Shown here in pieces: positions 1 through 8,313 of a DNA stretch of 41,254 bases; the first letter of the stretch is position 1, and each line of letters starts with the position of its first letter. The DNA is from Eubacterium sp. (GTDB lineage Bacteria > Bacillota > Clostridia > Oscillospirales > Acutalibacteraceae). The notes beneath the pieces were generated by a model. It searched no databases and had not been told where the DNA came from. It saw nothing but the letters and a program-made list of their open reading frames with translations. Where the stretch lies: NCBI GenBank assembly GCA_022511225.1, contig JAFLRZ010000017.1:1-41254 (forward strand), given 5' to 3'. Position numbers and translations under genes: made by a program.

Positions 1-50
1 CATTGCTTAAGACGGGCAAAAGCAGAAAGTCAAAACCTTTGCCTCGTTAT

Positions 51-75
51 GTAGGGCGTCCCAAGGAGTACCCTT
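51..75. repeat. Short palindromic intergenic element (GTAGGGC...TACCCT)
   Basis: This imperfect inverted repeat starts GTAGGGC and ends GTACCCTT, with TCC/GGA as inner stem. It resembles the elements at 9581-9608 and, more loosely, 6804-6828 and 8193-8216. It lies downstream of the TM2 gene stop codon. I recognise nothing else in bases 1-96. Confidence 0.4.
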
Positions 76-96
76 CAACCGCTCGTACTTGCTGCG

Positions 97-519
97 TTAT
101 GGCTTTAACGGAGTTCCATTTGCATCTACGTTAATTTTGCCTGTGAGAATCTGTATACCTTCAATTAAGCCCCAAATTTCCATTGCAATTGGTCCAAGTC
201 CGAAAAGTAATGAACCAACTAATGTTACTACAAGCTGAATAACAGCTTTCTTTGTATAACCTAAATAAAAATTATGAATACCTAAAGCACCCAAGAATAT
301 ACCGAGCAATCCGGCAACAGTTTTTGATTTTTCATCACCGCCGGCAACACCTACACCGTTGTTTAAAGCGTAGCCGCACTGTGTGCATATAGCAGCTCCG
401 GGCATTACCTGAGAACCGCAATTCTGGCAGTAACTGGTACCTGTTCCCTTAGCGCAGCCACAATTCAGGCACACTGCAGCATTAGGATCCATCTCTTTAC
501 CACAATTCTTACAATACAT
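97..519 (-). CDS. Double zinc-ribbon TM2 domain membrane protein
   Basis: This 140-residue protein has two treble-clef zinc ribbons at the N-terminus: CxxC pairs at Cys3/Cys6 with Cys17/Cys20, and Cys31/Cys34 with Cys45/Cys48. A short linker leads into a TM2 domain from about residue 65, with two hydrophobic helices and the family's GIHNFYLGY turn. TM2 proteins are small inner-membrane proteins of largely unknown function; the ribbons should be cytoplasmic and may mediate protein contacts. An AGGAG-type ribosome-binding site precedes the ATG, and a consensus promoter lies at 571-599, so it is probably monocistronic. The family call is firm; the cellular role is unknown. Confidence 0.9.
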   Translation of the reverse strand: MYCKNCGKEMDPNAAVCLNCGCAKGTGTSYCQNCGSQVMPGAAICTQCGYALNNGVGVAGGDEKSKTVAGLLGIFLGALGIHNFYLGYTKKAVIQLVVTLVGSLLFGLGPIAMEIWGLIEGIQILTGKINVDANGTPLKP

Positions 520-570
520 TATTTTATCTCCTTTTTTTAATCTGTCATCACGTCACATAATGATACAATA

Positions 571-599
571 ATTATATAATAGCTTTCAGTATTTGTCAA
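571..599 (-). promoter_or_regulatory. Sigma-A-type promoter for the TM2 gene
   Basis: Read on the minus strand, TTGACA is followed by a 17-base spacer and TATAAT: a perfect consensus match about 50 bases upstream of the start codon. Confidence 0.8.
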
Positions 600-614
600 T
601 AATTGATAACGTGA

Positions 615-656
615 GTTAATGCCTTCTTACAAGCTTTCTACTGTGTAAGCATTAAC
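615..656 (-). terminator. Hairpin at the 3' end of the rubrerythrin gene
   Basis: GTTAATG and CTTACA are mirrored by TGTAAG and CATTAAC around a 12-base loop, with a 4-base bulge on one side. The stem overlaps the last codons of the rubrerythrin gene. No uridine run follows, so it may be a weak terminator or an RNA-stabilising structure. Confidence 0.4.
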
Positions 657-1188
657 CAAAGTATCTCTTAAGAAGACCCTCAAAAGCCTTGCCGTGTCTT
701 GCCTCATCGCGTGCCATCTCGTGTACAGCATCGTGAATAGCGTCAAGGCCTGCTTCCTTAGCAAGCTTTGCAAGCTCTGTCTTGCCTGCTGTTGCGCCGT
801 TCTCTGCAGATACACGAAGCTCAAGATTCTTCTTTGTTGAATCTGTTACAACCTCGCCGAGCATTTCTGCAAATCTTGCAGCGTGGTCAGCCTCTTCGTA
901 AGCAGCCTTTTCCCAGTAAAGACCGATTTCAGGATAACCCTCTCTGTGTGCAACTCTTGCCATTGCAAGATACATACCAACCTCTGTGCACTCGCCGTTA
1001 AAATTGTCACGAAGGCCCTTAACGATTTCTTCGCTTACACCGTCGATGATTCCAACCTTGTGCTCTGCTGCCCAAGTTGTCTCAGCGTCATCTTCTCTTA
1101 CAGCCATCTTTGCCTTGCAGATTGGGCATACGTCGATAGGCTCGTCACTTTCATATCCGCATACCGGACAATAATACTTTTTACTCAT
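652..1188 (-). CDS. Reverse rubrerythrin (N-terminal rubredoxin type)
   Basis: The 178-residue protein starts with a rubredoxin-like iron site (CPVC at Cys7/Cys10 and CPIC at Cys21/Cys24), followed from about residue 45 by a ferritin-like four-helix domain with the E-x-x-E/E-x-x-H pattern of a di-iron centre (for example [16 protein letters not shown]). In classical rubrerythrin the rubredoxin domain is C-terminal; the opposite order defines the reverse rubrerythrins of clostridia, which reduce hydrogen peroxide, and in some cases oxygen, with electrons from NADH via a rubredoxin reductase. It is cytoplasmic and points to a strict anaerobe with an oxygen-defence system. An AGGAG motif precedes the ATG, and its promoter is at 1238-1266. 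Confidence 0.93.
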   Translation of the reverse strand: MSKKYYCPVCGYESDEPIDVCPICKAKMAVREDDAETTWAAEHKVGIIDGVSEEIVKGLRDNFNGECTEVGMYLAMARVAHREGYPEIGLYWEKAAYEEADHAARFAEMLGEVVTDSTKKNLELRVSAENGATAGKTELAKLAKEAGLDAIHDAVHEMARDEARHGKAFEGLLKRYFG

Positions 1189-1237
1189 TTTATATACTCC
1201 TTTTTAAAAAATTTCACAGTTTTTCAACTTACATTTA

Positions 1238-1266
1238 AAGATAAAACTAATTTATAAAAAAGTCAA
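1238..1266 (-). promoter_or_regulatory. Sigma-A-type promoter for reverse rubrerythrin
   Basis: On the minus strand, TTGACT, a 17-base spacer and TATCTT lie just after the DUF4250 stop codon and about 50 bases upstream of the rubrerythrin ATG. No convincing PerR box was seen. Confidence 0.6.
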
Positions 1267-1273
1267 TACCTTA

Positions 1274-1450
1274 TTAGAAAAATTTGTTAAATTCCTCACT
1301 GTATTCAAACCCTGCCTGAGAAAGTGTATTGCATATTTCAGCCCTGTCAATATCCATATCCTCGCAGAGAACATCAAGGCTTTTGTAGCAATCTCTCAGC
1401 TTCATATTTATAACGCTCATAAGCATAAAAGGGTCTTTAGGTAGCTCCAT
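1274..1450 (-). CDS. DUF4250 family small protein
   Basis: I chose the ATG at 1450, giving 58 residues, because the longer frame would start at a TTG without a ribosome-binding site, and because the family characteristically begins M-x-LPKDP. The sequence (LPKDPFMLMS, then a conserved LRDxYxSLDxLCEDMDID segment) matches the DUF4250 pattern as I recall it. It is acidic and probably helical, with no membrane segment or Cys cluster. Function is unknown. A GGTGA motif precedes the start and a promoter-like sequence lies at 1501-1529. It is transcribed in the same direction as the rubrerythrin gene but probably independently. Confidence 0.75.
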   Translation of the reverse strand: MELPKDPFMLMSVINMKLRDCYKSLDVLCEDMDIDRAEICNTLSQAGFEYSEEFNKFF

Positions 1451-1500
1451 AATATCACCGTTTCCTCTAATATTATCCTGCAATACTGCCTGCTAAGGAT

Positions 1501-1529
1501 AATTTATCACATAATAAATGTATTTTCAA
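1501..1529 (-). promoter_or_regulatory. Probable promoter for the DUF4250 gene
   Basis: On the minus strand, TTGAAA and TAAATT are separated by 17 bases, about 50 bases upstream of the start codon. Confidence 0.5.
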
Positions 1530-1539
1530 CAAATAAATA

Positions 1540-1568
1540 TTGATTAATTAAATAATGTGTGTAATAAT
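1540..1568 (+). promoter_or_regulatory. Probable promoter for gltX-glnS-typA-hemW
   Basis: TTGATT, a 17-base spacer and AATAAT lie upstream of gltX. The remaining leader is only about 40 bases long and has no room for a T-box. Confidence 0.45.
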
Positions 1569-1610
1569 AATAAGTAAATTTTAGAAGAAAGCTTTAGGTA
1601 CAGGTAGATT

Positions 1611-3272
1611 ATGATGGATTATAAAGCACTCGCACAATTACTTTTCCCGAATATAGACAAAACGACTGATTATTTTGAGAAGCTCTATCCGCCAAGACAG
1701 CTTAAGGAGGGTGCAAGAGTTTCGAGATTTTCACCGAGCCCGACCGGCTATCTGCATTTCGGTGGCTTGTACGCCGCTACTGCCGCTAAACAAAACTGCG
1801 TTGTTACAGGCGGAAAATTCTACTTAAGAATTGAAGATACCGATAAAAAGCGTGAGATAGACGGCGGTATTGACGCTATCGTTGACGGACTTGATGCATT
1901 TGGCATTACTCGTGACGAGGGTGTTATTGACACTGAAAATGAAATCGGAGATTACGGACCTTATATTCAGAGCAAAAGAGCCGAGATTTATCAGACCTTT
2001 GCAAAAAGTCTTACCGAGCAGGGACTTGCCTACCCCTGCTTCTGCTCTGCCGAGGAGCTTGATGATATAAGAGCCGCTCAGGAAAATGACAGCATCAAGG
2101 GCTACTGGGGCGAATACGCAAAATGCCGTGAGCTTACCTTTGAGCAGATTAAGGCAAATATTGAGGCAGGAATGGAATGGACGCTCCGCCTTAAGTCCCC
2201 CGGTAATGCCGACGGCAAAATTATAATTGACGATTTGATTAAGGGTAAAATTGAAATGGCTGAAAACGTTATTGACGTTGTACTCCTCAAGGCAAACGGA
2301 ATACCGACTTATCATTTTGCACACGCCGTTGACGATCATCTTATGAGAACTACCCACGTTATAAGAGGTGACGAATGGATTGCCTCCGTTCCGCTTCATC
2401 TTCAGCTATTCAAGGTGCTTGGCTTCAAGCCTGTAAAATATGCACACTTCGCTCCTATTCTTAAAGAGGAAAACGGCGGAAAGAGGAAGCTTTCAAAGAG
2501 AAAAGATCCTGAAGCAGCCGTTTCATATTACATTGAGCAGGGCTTCCCAAAAGAGAGCGTTCAGGAATATATCTTTACAATTCTTAACAGCAACTTCGAG
2601 GACTGGCGCAGGACAAACAAGGATGCCGATATAAATAAATTCCCGTTCAATCTCAAAAAAATGTCGGTATCGGGCGCACTGTTCGACTTTGTGAAGCTGA
2701 CAGACGTTTCAAAAAACGTAATAAGCACAATGCCTGCCGAAAAAGTGTTTGAGCTTTCGTACGAATGGGCAAAGAAATATCATCCTCAGCTTGCCTCTCT
2801 CTACGAGCAGGACAAGGATTACGCAAAGTCAGTGCTCAACATTGACCGAGAAAACAAGAAGCCGAGAAAGGACATTTCCAAATGGTCTGATATTCCCGAC
2901 TATATCAGCTATATGTACGACGAAACATTTACAGAATGTTACGAGCTTAACGGCAACGCAACGAGCGAGCTTGCAATAAAGGTGCTTGAGCTTTACAAAA
3001 GCATCGTAGACGTCAGCGACGATAAGGACAGCTGGTTTGATAAAATTAAAAGCATCTGCGAGCCTGTAGGCTGTACGCCTAATGTTAAGGAGTTTAAGCA
3101 GAACCCCGATGCGTTCAAGGGTCACGTAGGTGACGTATCAACAATTATCCGTGTAGCACTCACAGGCAGAATTAACACACCTGATTTATATTCGATTACG
3201 TCGCTTTTAGGCAAGGACAGAGTTCTTGACAGAATTGAAAGGGCTATCAACTTTTATAAGGAGGAGAAATAA
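1611..3272 (+). CDS. gltX: Glutamyl-tRNA synthetase
   Basis: A 553-residue class Ic aminoacyl-tRNA synthetase that charges tRNA-Glu in the cytoplasm. The HIGH-type signature is [12 protein letters not shown] (about residues 42-53) and the KMSKS equivalent is [11 protein letters not shown]. The long C-terminal helical region, ending in a segment with [12 protein letters not shown], is the anticodon-binding part. At 553 residues it is longer than the common 480-490-residue bacterial enzyme. Two adjacent ATGs (1611 and 1614) are possible starts; the ribosome-binding site is weak. Its TAA overlaps the glnS ATG by one base, so the two are translationally coupled. Because a GlnRS follows, this enzyme is probably discriminating (tRNA-Glu only), which is inference. 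Confidence 0.95.
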   Translation: MMDYKALAQLLFPNIDKTTDYFEKLYPPRQLKEGARVSRFSPSPTGYLHFGGLYAATAAKQNCVVTGGKFYLRIEDTDKKREIDGGIDAIVDGLDAFGITRDEGVIDTENEIGDYGPYIQSKRAEIYQTFAKSLTEQGLAYPCFCSAEELDDIRAAQENDSIKGYWGEYAKCRELTFEQIKANIEAGMEWTLRLKSPGNADGKIIIDDLIKGKIEMAENVIDVVLLKANGIPTYHFAHAVDDHLMRTTHVIRGDEWIASVPLHLQLFKVLGFKPVKYAHFAPILKEENGGKRKLSKRKDPEAAVSYYIEQGFPKESVQEYIFTILNSNFEDWRRTNKDADINKFPFNLKKMSVSGALFDFVKLTDVSKNVISTMPAEKVFELSYEWAKKYHPQLASLYEQDKDYAKSVLNIDRENKKPRKDISKWSDIPDYISYMYDETFTECYELNGNATSELAIKVLELYKSIVDVSDDKDSWFDKIKSICEPVGCTPNVKEFKQNPDAFKGHVGDVSTIIRVALTGRINTPDLYSITSLLGKDRVLDRIERAINFYKEEK

Positions 3273-4957
3273 TGGCAGAAGAAATTAAGACGGAAGAAGT
3301 AAAAGAAAGCAGCTCAAACTTTATCTTTGATTTTATAGACGAGGATCTTGCCGAAGGTAAGTATCAAGGAATACAGACCCGTTTCCCTCCCGAGCCTAAT
3401 GGCTATCTGCATATAGGTCACGCAAAGGCTATCTGCATTAACTTCGGCGTCAAGGAAAAATACAAGGGCATATGCAACCTTCGTCTTGACGACACAAATC
3501 CCACTAAAGAGGATACCGAATACGTTGAGGCAATTGAGGAGGACATCAAGTGGCTCGGCTTTGATTACGACAACGTTTACTACGCATCAGACTACTTTGA
3601 TTTCATCTACGAATGTGCAATTAAGCTCATCAAAAAGGGTAAGGCATTCGTGTGCGAGCTTACTCCCGAGCAGATGAGAGAATACCGCGGTACACTCACC
3701 GAGCCGGGTAAAAATTCACCGTACAGGGACAGAAGCATTGAAGAAAATCTCGACCTTTTTGAACGAATGACAAAGGGTGAATTTGAAGAGGGCAGTATGG
3801 TGCTTCGTGCAAAGATTGATATGGCTTCACCTAACCTCAATATGAGAGATCCTATCATATACAGAATTATGTACGCTCATCATCACAGAACGGGCGACAA
3901 GTGGTGCGTTTACCCTATGTACGACTTTGCGCATCCGCTCAGTGACGCATATGAAAGAGTAACTCATTCGCTCTGCTCTCTTGAATTTGAAAATCACAGA
4001 CCGCTTTATGACTGGTTTGTAAATGAGCTTATAGATTGGGACAAGCCAAGACAGATTGAGTTTGCAAGACTCAATCTCAACTACACGCTCACGTCAAAGA
4101 GAAAGTGTCTTAAGCTCGTTCAGGACAAGATTGTTGACGGCTGGAACGATCCACGTATGGCAACAATCAGCGGTATGAGAAGAAGGGGTTATCCTGCTGA
4201 GGCTATCCGTGACTTCTGCGAAAGAATCGGTGTTTCAAAGGCTTACAGCGTTGTTGACTACCCGCTTCTTGAAGCGTGTGTTCGTGACAATCTCGGTGAA
4301 ACATCTCCGAGAGCAATGGCTGTAATCGAGCCGTTAAAGCTTGTTATTGACAATTATCCCGACGATAAGGTTGAAGATATTGAATGTGAATATCATCCTA
4401 ATCATCCTGAATACGGCTCAAGGAAAATGCCGTTTTCAAAAGAGCTTTGGATTGAAAAGAGCGACTTTATGATTGAGCCTGTCAAGAAGTACCGCCGTCT
4501 TTTCGTCGGCAATGAGGTAAGACTTTACAAGGCATATTTCGTCACCTGCACAGGCTTCGACCTTGATGAAAACGGCGAGGTCTGCTGTGTTCACTGCACC
4601 TACGACCCCGAAACACTCGGTGGTGATGCACCTGACGGAAGAAAGGTAAAGGGCACTATCCACTGGGTATCTTCAAAGGACTGCGTGCCTGCTGAGATAA
4701 GACTTTACGACAGACTTTTCAATGCACCGAATCCAAGCGATGAAGAGGGTGTTACATCCTTTGAGGATAACCTTAATCCCGACTCGCTTATTATTGCAAA
4801 CGGCTACGTTGAAAAGGCAATCGCAGACTGCGAGGTAGGAAAGAAATATCAGTTTATGAGAAACGGTTATTTCTGCAAGGATCAGGACTCAACAGACGAT
4901 ATGCCTGTATTCAACAGAACCGTTGCTCTTCGTGATGGATTTAAAATTACTAAATGA
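3272..4957 (+). CDS. glnS: Glutaminyl-tRNA synthetase
   Basis: A 561-residue enzyme that attaches glutamine directly to tRNA-Gln. The signature [16 protein letters not shown] is the GlnRS form of HIGH, and [11 protein letters not shown] stands where KMSKS is expected (VMSKRKL in the E. coli enzyme). After the catalytic core come the acceptor-binding region and the two-beta-barrel anticodon-binding domain (about residues 340-555). AAGGAGG sits just before the ATG, inside the gltX 3' end. Most Firmicutes make Gln-tRNA by the GatCAB amidotransferase route, so GlnRS is generally regarded as transferred into those lineages that have it. Confidence 0.95.
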   Translation: MAEEIKTEEVKESSSNFIFDFIDEDLAEGKYQGIQTRFPPEPNGYLHIGHAKAICINFGVKEKYKGICNLRLDDTNPTKEDTEYVEAIEEDIKWLGFDYDNVYYASDYFDFIYECAIKLIKKGKAFVCELTPEQMREYRGTLTEPGKNSPYRDRSIEENLDLFERMTKGEFEEGSMVLRAKIDMASPNLNMRDPIIYRIMYAHHHRTGDKWCVYPMYDFAHPLSDAYERVTHSLCSLEFENHRPLYDWFVNELIDWDKPRQIEFARLNLNYTLTSKRKCLKLVQDKIVDGWNDPRMATISGMRRRGYPAEAIRDFCERIGVSKAYSVVDYPLLEACVRDNLGETSPRAMAVIEPLKLVIDNYPDDKVEDIECEYHPNHPEYGSRKMPFSKELWIEKSDFMIEPVKKYRRLFVGNEVRLYKAYFVTCTGFDLDENGEVCCVHCTYDPETLGGDAPDGRKVKGTIHWVSSKDCVPAEIRLYDRLFNAPNPSDEEGVTSFEDNLNPDSLIIANGYVEKAIADCEVGKKYQFMRNGYFCKDQDSTDDMPVFNRTVALRDGFKITK

Positions 4958-4975
4958 TAATTTGAGGCGAATATT

Positions 4976-6799
4976 TTGGACACAAGAAACGACATAAAAA
5001 ATATAGCAATAATTGCCCACGTTGACCACGGCAAAACAACTCTTGTTGATGAAATGCTTCATCAAAGCGGTATCTTCCGCGACAACGAGGCTGTTTCCGA
5101 AAGAGTTATGGACTCAAACGACCTTGAAAAGGAAAGAGGAATCACAATTCTTTCAAAGAACACTGCTATTCACTATAAGGACACAAAAATAAATATTGTT
5201 GATACTCCCGGTCACGCTGATTTCGGTGGTGAGGTGGAGCGTATTCTCACAATGGTTGACGGCGTTTTACTGCTTGTTGACGCATTTGAGGGCTGTATGC
5301 CCCAGACTCGCTTCGTGCTTAAAAAGGCGCTCGGACTTCACAAGAAGCCTCTCGTTGTTGTAAACAAGGTTGACCGTGAGGGCGCAAGACCTGCAGAGGT
5401 TGTTGACGAAGTATTAGACCTGTTTATTGAGCTTGGTGCAGATGATGACCAGATAGAATTCCCTGTCGTCTACTCGTCTGCACGCGAGGGTTATTCAAGC
5501 CTTGATCCCGATGACAGAGAGGGCGACATGCGTCCCCTTCTCGATGCGATTTTAGAGCATATTCCATCACCGAGCGGTGATATTGACGGACCTGCGCAGA
5601 TTCTTTTCAGCTCGCTTGAATATGATGATTACGTAGGCAGAATCGGTGTCGGCAGAGTTGAAAGGGGTACAATCAAGGTTAACACTCCATACGTGCTTTG
5701 CAAGCAGGACGGCACTCAGCAAAACGTTAAATTCTCTAAAATTTATCAGTTTGAGGGGCTTAAGCGTGTTGATACTCCTACTGCAAAATTCGGTGATTTA
5801 GTCTGCGTTGCAGGTATTGCCGACCTTAATATAGGCGAAACTGCGTGCGACCCTGAATGTGTTGAGGCACTGCCGTTTGTAAAAATCGACGAGCCTACAA
5901 TCTCAATGAATTTCATAGTCAACGATTCACCGTTTGCAGGGCGTGAGGGCAAATACGTTACCTCCCGTAACCTCCGTGACAGGCTTTTTAAAGAGGTTGA
6001 AACAAACGTTTCTATGAGAGTTGAGGAGACTGATTCTATGGACACCTTTAAGGTGTCCGGCAGAGGTGAGCTTCATCTTTCAATTCTTATTGAAACTATG
6101 AGAAGAGAGAATTATGAATTTCAGGTTTCACGCCCTCAGGTTATTCTCAAAAAGGGTGAAAACGGTCAGACTCTTGAGCCGATTGAGCTTGCAATCATAG
6201 AAGTGCCTGAGGAATACGTGGGCGCTGTTATGGAAAAGCTCTGCTCGCGTAAAGGCGAGATAGAGAATATGGACACCCGTTCCACAGGAATGACACATCT
6301 TGAAATTAAGATTCCGTCACGTGGACTTATAGGCTACAGAAGTGAATTTCTTACAGACACTAACGGAAACGGAATTATGAATCAGCTATTTGTAGGCTAT
6401 GAGGAATACAGAGGCGATATAGAAACGAGAAGCCGAGGTTCAATCGTTGTACACGAAACAGGCACGACCACCGGCTACGGTCTGTGGAATACTCAGGACA
6501 GGGGCAAGCTCTTTATGGGCCCAGGTGTTGAGGTTTACGAGGGCATGATAGTCGGCGAATGTGCTAAGGATGAGGACATTGTATGCAACGTCTGCAAAAA
6601 GAAGCACGTAACAAACACACGTGCAAGCGGCTCAGACGAAGCACTCAAGCTTGTACCGCCGACAACGCTTTCTCTTGAGCAGAGCATGGAATTTCTCGCT
6701 GATGACGAGCTTCTCGAAATCACACCGAAATCAATCCGCTTAAGAAAAACAATTCTCGACAAGTCTTTAAGACTTAAGGCAGAAAGCAGAAAGAAATAG
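4976..6799 (+). CDS. typA: Ribosome-associated GTPase TypA/BipA
   Basis: A 607-residue translational GTPase of the EF-G/TypA family that binds the ribosome and assists 50S assembly and stress adaptation. Visible GTPase motifs are G1 (HVDHGKTTL, about residues 16-24), G3 (DTPGHADF) and G4 ([10 protein letters not shown]), followed by the EF-G-like domains and the TypA-specific C-terminal domain. The length is typical. I chose the TTG start at 4976 because the family sequence ([17 protein letters not shown]) begins right after it and GAGG lies about 8 bases upstream; no ATG is available. The gene is 18 bases downstream of glnS, so it is in the same operon. Confidence 0.95.
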   Translation: MDTRNDIKNIAIIAHVDHGKTTLVDEMLHQSGIFRDNEAVSERVMDSNDLEKERGITILSKNTAIHYKDTKINIVDTPGHADFGGEVERILTMVDGVLLLVDAFEGCMPQTRFVLKKALGLHKKPLVVVNKVDREGARPAEVVDEVLDLFIELGADDDQIEFPVVYSSAREGYSSLDPDDREGDMRPLLDAILEHIPSPSGDIDGPAQILFSSLEYDDYVGRIGVGRVERGTIKVNTPYVLCKQDGTQQNVKFSKIYQFEGLKRVDTPTAKFGDLVCVAGIADLNIGETACDPECVEALPFVKIDEPTISMNFIVNDSPFAGREGKYVTSRNLRDRLFKEVETNVSMRVEETDSMDTFKVSGRGELHLSILIETMRRENYEFQVSRPQVILKKGENGQTLEPIELAIIEVPEEYVGAVMEKLCSRKGEIENMDTRSTGMTHLEIKIPSRGLIGYRSEFLTDTNGNGIMNQLFVGYEEYRGDIETRSRGSIVVHETGTTTGYGLWNTQDRGKLFMGPGVEVYEGMIVGECAKDEDIVCNVCKKKHVTNTRASGSDEALKLVPPTTLSLEQSMEFLADDELLEITPKSIRLRKTILDKSLRLKAESRKK

Positions 6800-6803
6800 T
6801 ATT

Positions 6804-6828
6804 GTAGGGGCGAGCATTGATCGTCCGC
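6804..6828. repeat. Short palindromic intergenic element (GTAGGGGCGAGCATTGATCGTCCG)
   Basis: GGGCGA and TCGTCC form an imperfect stem around GCATTGA. It is nearly the same sequence as 8193-8216. It fills the gap between typA and hemW and ends about 8 bases before the hemW start. Confidence 0.6.
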
Positions 6829-6835
6829 TTTGATT

Positions 6836-7882
6836 ATGGGGGTGTTTAGAATAAAAAAATCCGGTCTTTATATCCACATCCCCTTTTGCCGTTCGAAGTG
6901 CCCGTACTGTGATTTTTACAGCGTTAAATACGAAAGCACTCTCGCTGAAAAATATACTGACAGGCTGATTGAGGAAATAAAAAAATATAACGGCTCGTTT
7001 GATACCATATATTTTGGCGGCGGTACACCGTCGATTATCAATACAAGCCTTATTGGCAAAATAATTAACGCTTCAAAAAATCAGTTTGATATTTCAGATG
7101 ACTGTGAAATCACAATAGAATGTAATCCGTCAAAAAATCTTGAAAGAGATTTTGAGGAATACAGGAGTTTTGGTATAAACCGCATAAGCCTCGGAATGCA
7201 AAGCGCAAGAAATGAGGAACGCTTTGCTCTCGGCAGAGTTGCAGGGCAAAATGAGGTTGCCAAGGCAGTCAATGATGCTAAAAAAGCAGGAATTTATAAC
7301 ATCAGTCTTGACATTATGCTCGGCACACCTAAGCAGACGCTTGCAAGCCTTGATGAAACCTTTGAATTTGTAGATAAAATGAACGTCACTCACATCAGTG
7401 CATATATGCTCAAAATTGAGGAGGGCACGAAATTCTTTGAAATGAAGGACAGACTTGCACTGCCTGATGAGGATGAAACGGCTCAGATGTATCTTAAAAC
7501 CGTTGATTGCTTAAAAAATCTTGGCTTTAATCAGTATGAAATAAGCAATTTCGCAAAGCCCGGCTTTGAAAGCAGGCACAACACAAAATACTGGACGCTC
7601 GTGGAGTATCTCGGCATCGGTGCATCGGCACACTCGTTTTATAACGGCAAACGATTTTACTACGACAAGGATTTCAGCATCATTCAAGACGGCGACGGAG
7701 GAAACCGAGAGGAGCAGATAATGCTCGGTCTTAGAATGAATCGCGGTATTGACAAGTCACTTGTCAATAAAGATTACAGTCAATTTATAAAAATGGGACT
7801 TCTTGCCGAAGACGGTGACAGAATTTCATTGACTCCCGAAGGAATGCTTCTTTCAAACACAATAATTAATAGTTTAATATAA
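6836..7882 (+). CDS. hemW: Radical SAM heme chaperone HemW (coproporphyrinogen oxidase-like)
   Basis: A roughly 348-residue radical SAM protein. The signature IHIPFCRSKCPYCDFYS carries the CxxxCxxC iron-sulfur motif near residues 18-25, followed by the YFGGGTPS segment. HemW proteins are HemN relatives; the CxxxCxxC stretch without HemN's additional cysteine and the shorter length favour a heme-transfer chaperone over a true oxygen-independent coproporphyrinogen oxidase, but sequence alone does not prove it. The start is uncertain: TTG 6830, ATG 6836 and GTG 6842 are in frame and none has a clean ribosome-binding site because the repeat at 6804-6828 occupies the leader. It is the last gene of the gltX operon and is followed by a terminator. 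Confidence 0.88.
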   Translation: MGVFRIKKSGLYIHIPFCRSKCPYCDFYSVKYESTLAEKYTDRLIEEIKKYNGSFDTIYFGGGTPSIINTSLIGKIINASKNQFDISDDCEITIECNPSKNLERDFEEYRSFGINRISLGMQSARNEERFALGRVAGQNEVAKAVNDAKKAGIYNISLDIMLGTPKQTLASLDETFEFVDKMNVTHISAYMLKIEEGTKFFEMKDRLALPDEDETAQMYLKTVDCLKNLGFNQYEISNFAKPGFESRHNTKYWTLVEYLGIGASAHSFYNGKRFYYDKDFSIIQDGDGGNREEQIMLGLRMNRGIDKSLVNKDYSQFIKMGLLAEDGDRISLTPEGMLLSNTIINSLI

Positions 7883-7899
7883 TACACCTAAGCTTAAAT

Positions 7900-7939
7900 A
7901 AACTCCCTTTGGTAATAATAGTACCGAAGGGAGTTTTTT
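7900..7939 (+). terminator. Rho-independent terminator of the gltX-hemW operon, overlapping a ribosome-binding site
   Basis: AAACTCCCTT and GGTA pair with TACC and AAGGGAGTTT, followed by six T residues. The AAGGGAG of the 3' arm (7927-7933) lies 9 bases upstream of the ATG at 7943. Confidence 0.85.
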
Positions 7940-7942
7940 ACT

Positions 7943-8158
7943 ATGTCAAAGGATAAACAAACAAGAAGAGAAGCGAAAAAACGCGCAAGATATTACACAG
8001 ACAAATATGAAATTGACCCGAGTGTAATGAACAGATATTCAAGCTGGGTTACAAATCCGACCGTTCAGCCTGATGAAACGACTGAAATGGGAGTGCCGAT
8101 TCCGAGTGAGCTTAACACCGAGTTTTCAAAAGAATATCAGGAGGAAAATAAGTTGTAA
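7943..8158 (+). CDS. Small DUF3787-like protein
   Basis: A 71-residue hydrophilic protein with a basic N-terminus (RREAKKRAR) and an acidic C-terminus. The C-terminal half (SSWVTNP, then VPIPSELNTEFSKEYQEENK) resembles the C-terminal pattern of clostridial DUF3787 proteins as I remember it (an aromatic/Trp motif, then IPSE, then a KEW/KEY-x-x-x-N segment). That match is tentative. No membrane segment or enzymatic motif is visible. The only candidate ribosome-binding site is the 3' arm of the preceding terminator, so it would be translated from read-through transcripts or from a promoter inside hemW. Function is unknown. Confidence 0.65.
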   Translation: MSKDKQTRREAKKRARYYTDKYEIDPSVMNRYSSWVTNPTVQPDETTEMGVPIPSELNTEFSKEYQEENKL

Positions 8159-8192
8159 CATTTGTATCAAATTATTTTATCATTGATTATCC

Positions 8193-8216
8193 GTAAGGGC
8201 GAGCATTGCTCGTCCG
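8193..8216. repeat. Short palindromic intergenic element (GTAAGGGCGAGCATTGCTCGTCCG)
   Basis: GGGCGAGC ATT GCTCGTCC forms an 8-bp stem with one G-T pair. It is nearly identical to 6804-6828. Confidence 0.65.
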
Positions 8217-8269
8217 TTTTAATTTATATATACTTTTCACTCATTATCTAAGATTTACATATATTGTAG

Positions 8270-8289
8270 TATATGCTATTGAGCATATA
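8270..8289. repeat. Perfect 8-bp inverted repeat upstream of the collagen-like gene
   Basis: TATATGCT ATTG AGCATATA, about 25 bases before the TTG start. A possible promoter reads TTGTAG, 16 bases, TATAAA (8264-8291), overlapping this palindrome, so it could be an operator or a 5' UTR hairpin. I could not fit a sporulation sigma-K or sigma-G consensus with confidence. Confidence 0.4.
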
Positions 8290-8313
8290 AAAACAAACAA
8301 GGAGGTTTTCCCA

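Noticed and set aside
1-96. Possible gene fragment at the left edge
   Set aside because: No long frame or motif is visible apart from the palindromic element at 51-75.
1570-1610. T-box leader upstream of gltX
   Set aside because: The leader is only about 40 bases and lacks the specifier stem and T-box sequence.
1824-2399. 191-codon frame on the minus strand inside gltX
   Set aside because: Wholly inside a clear gltX frame; composition is a shadow of its codon use.
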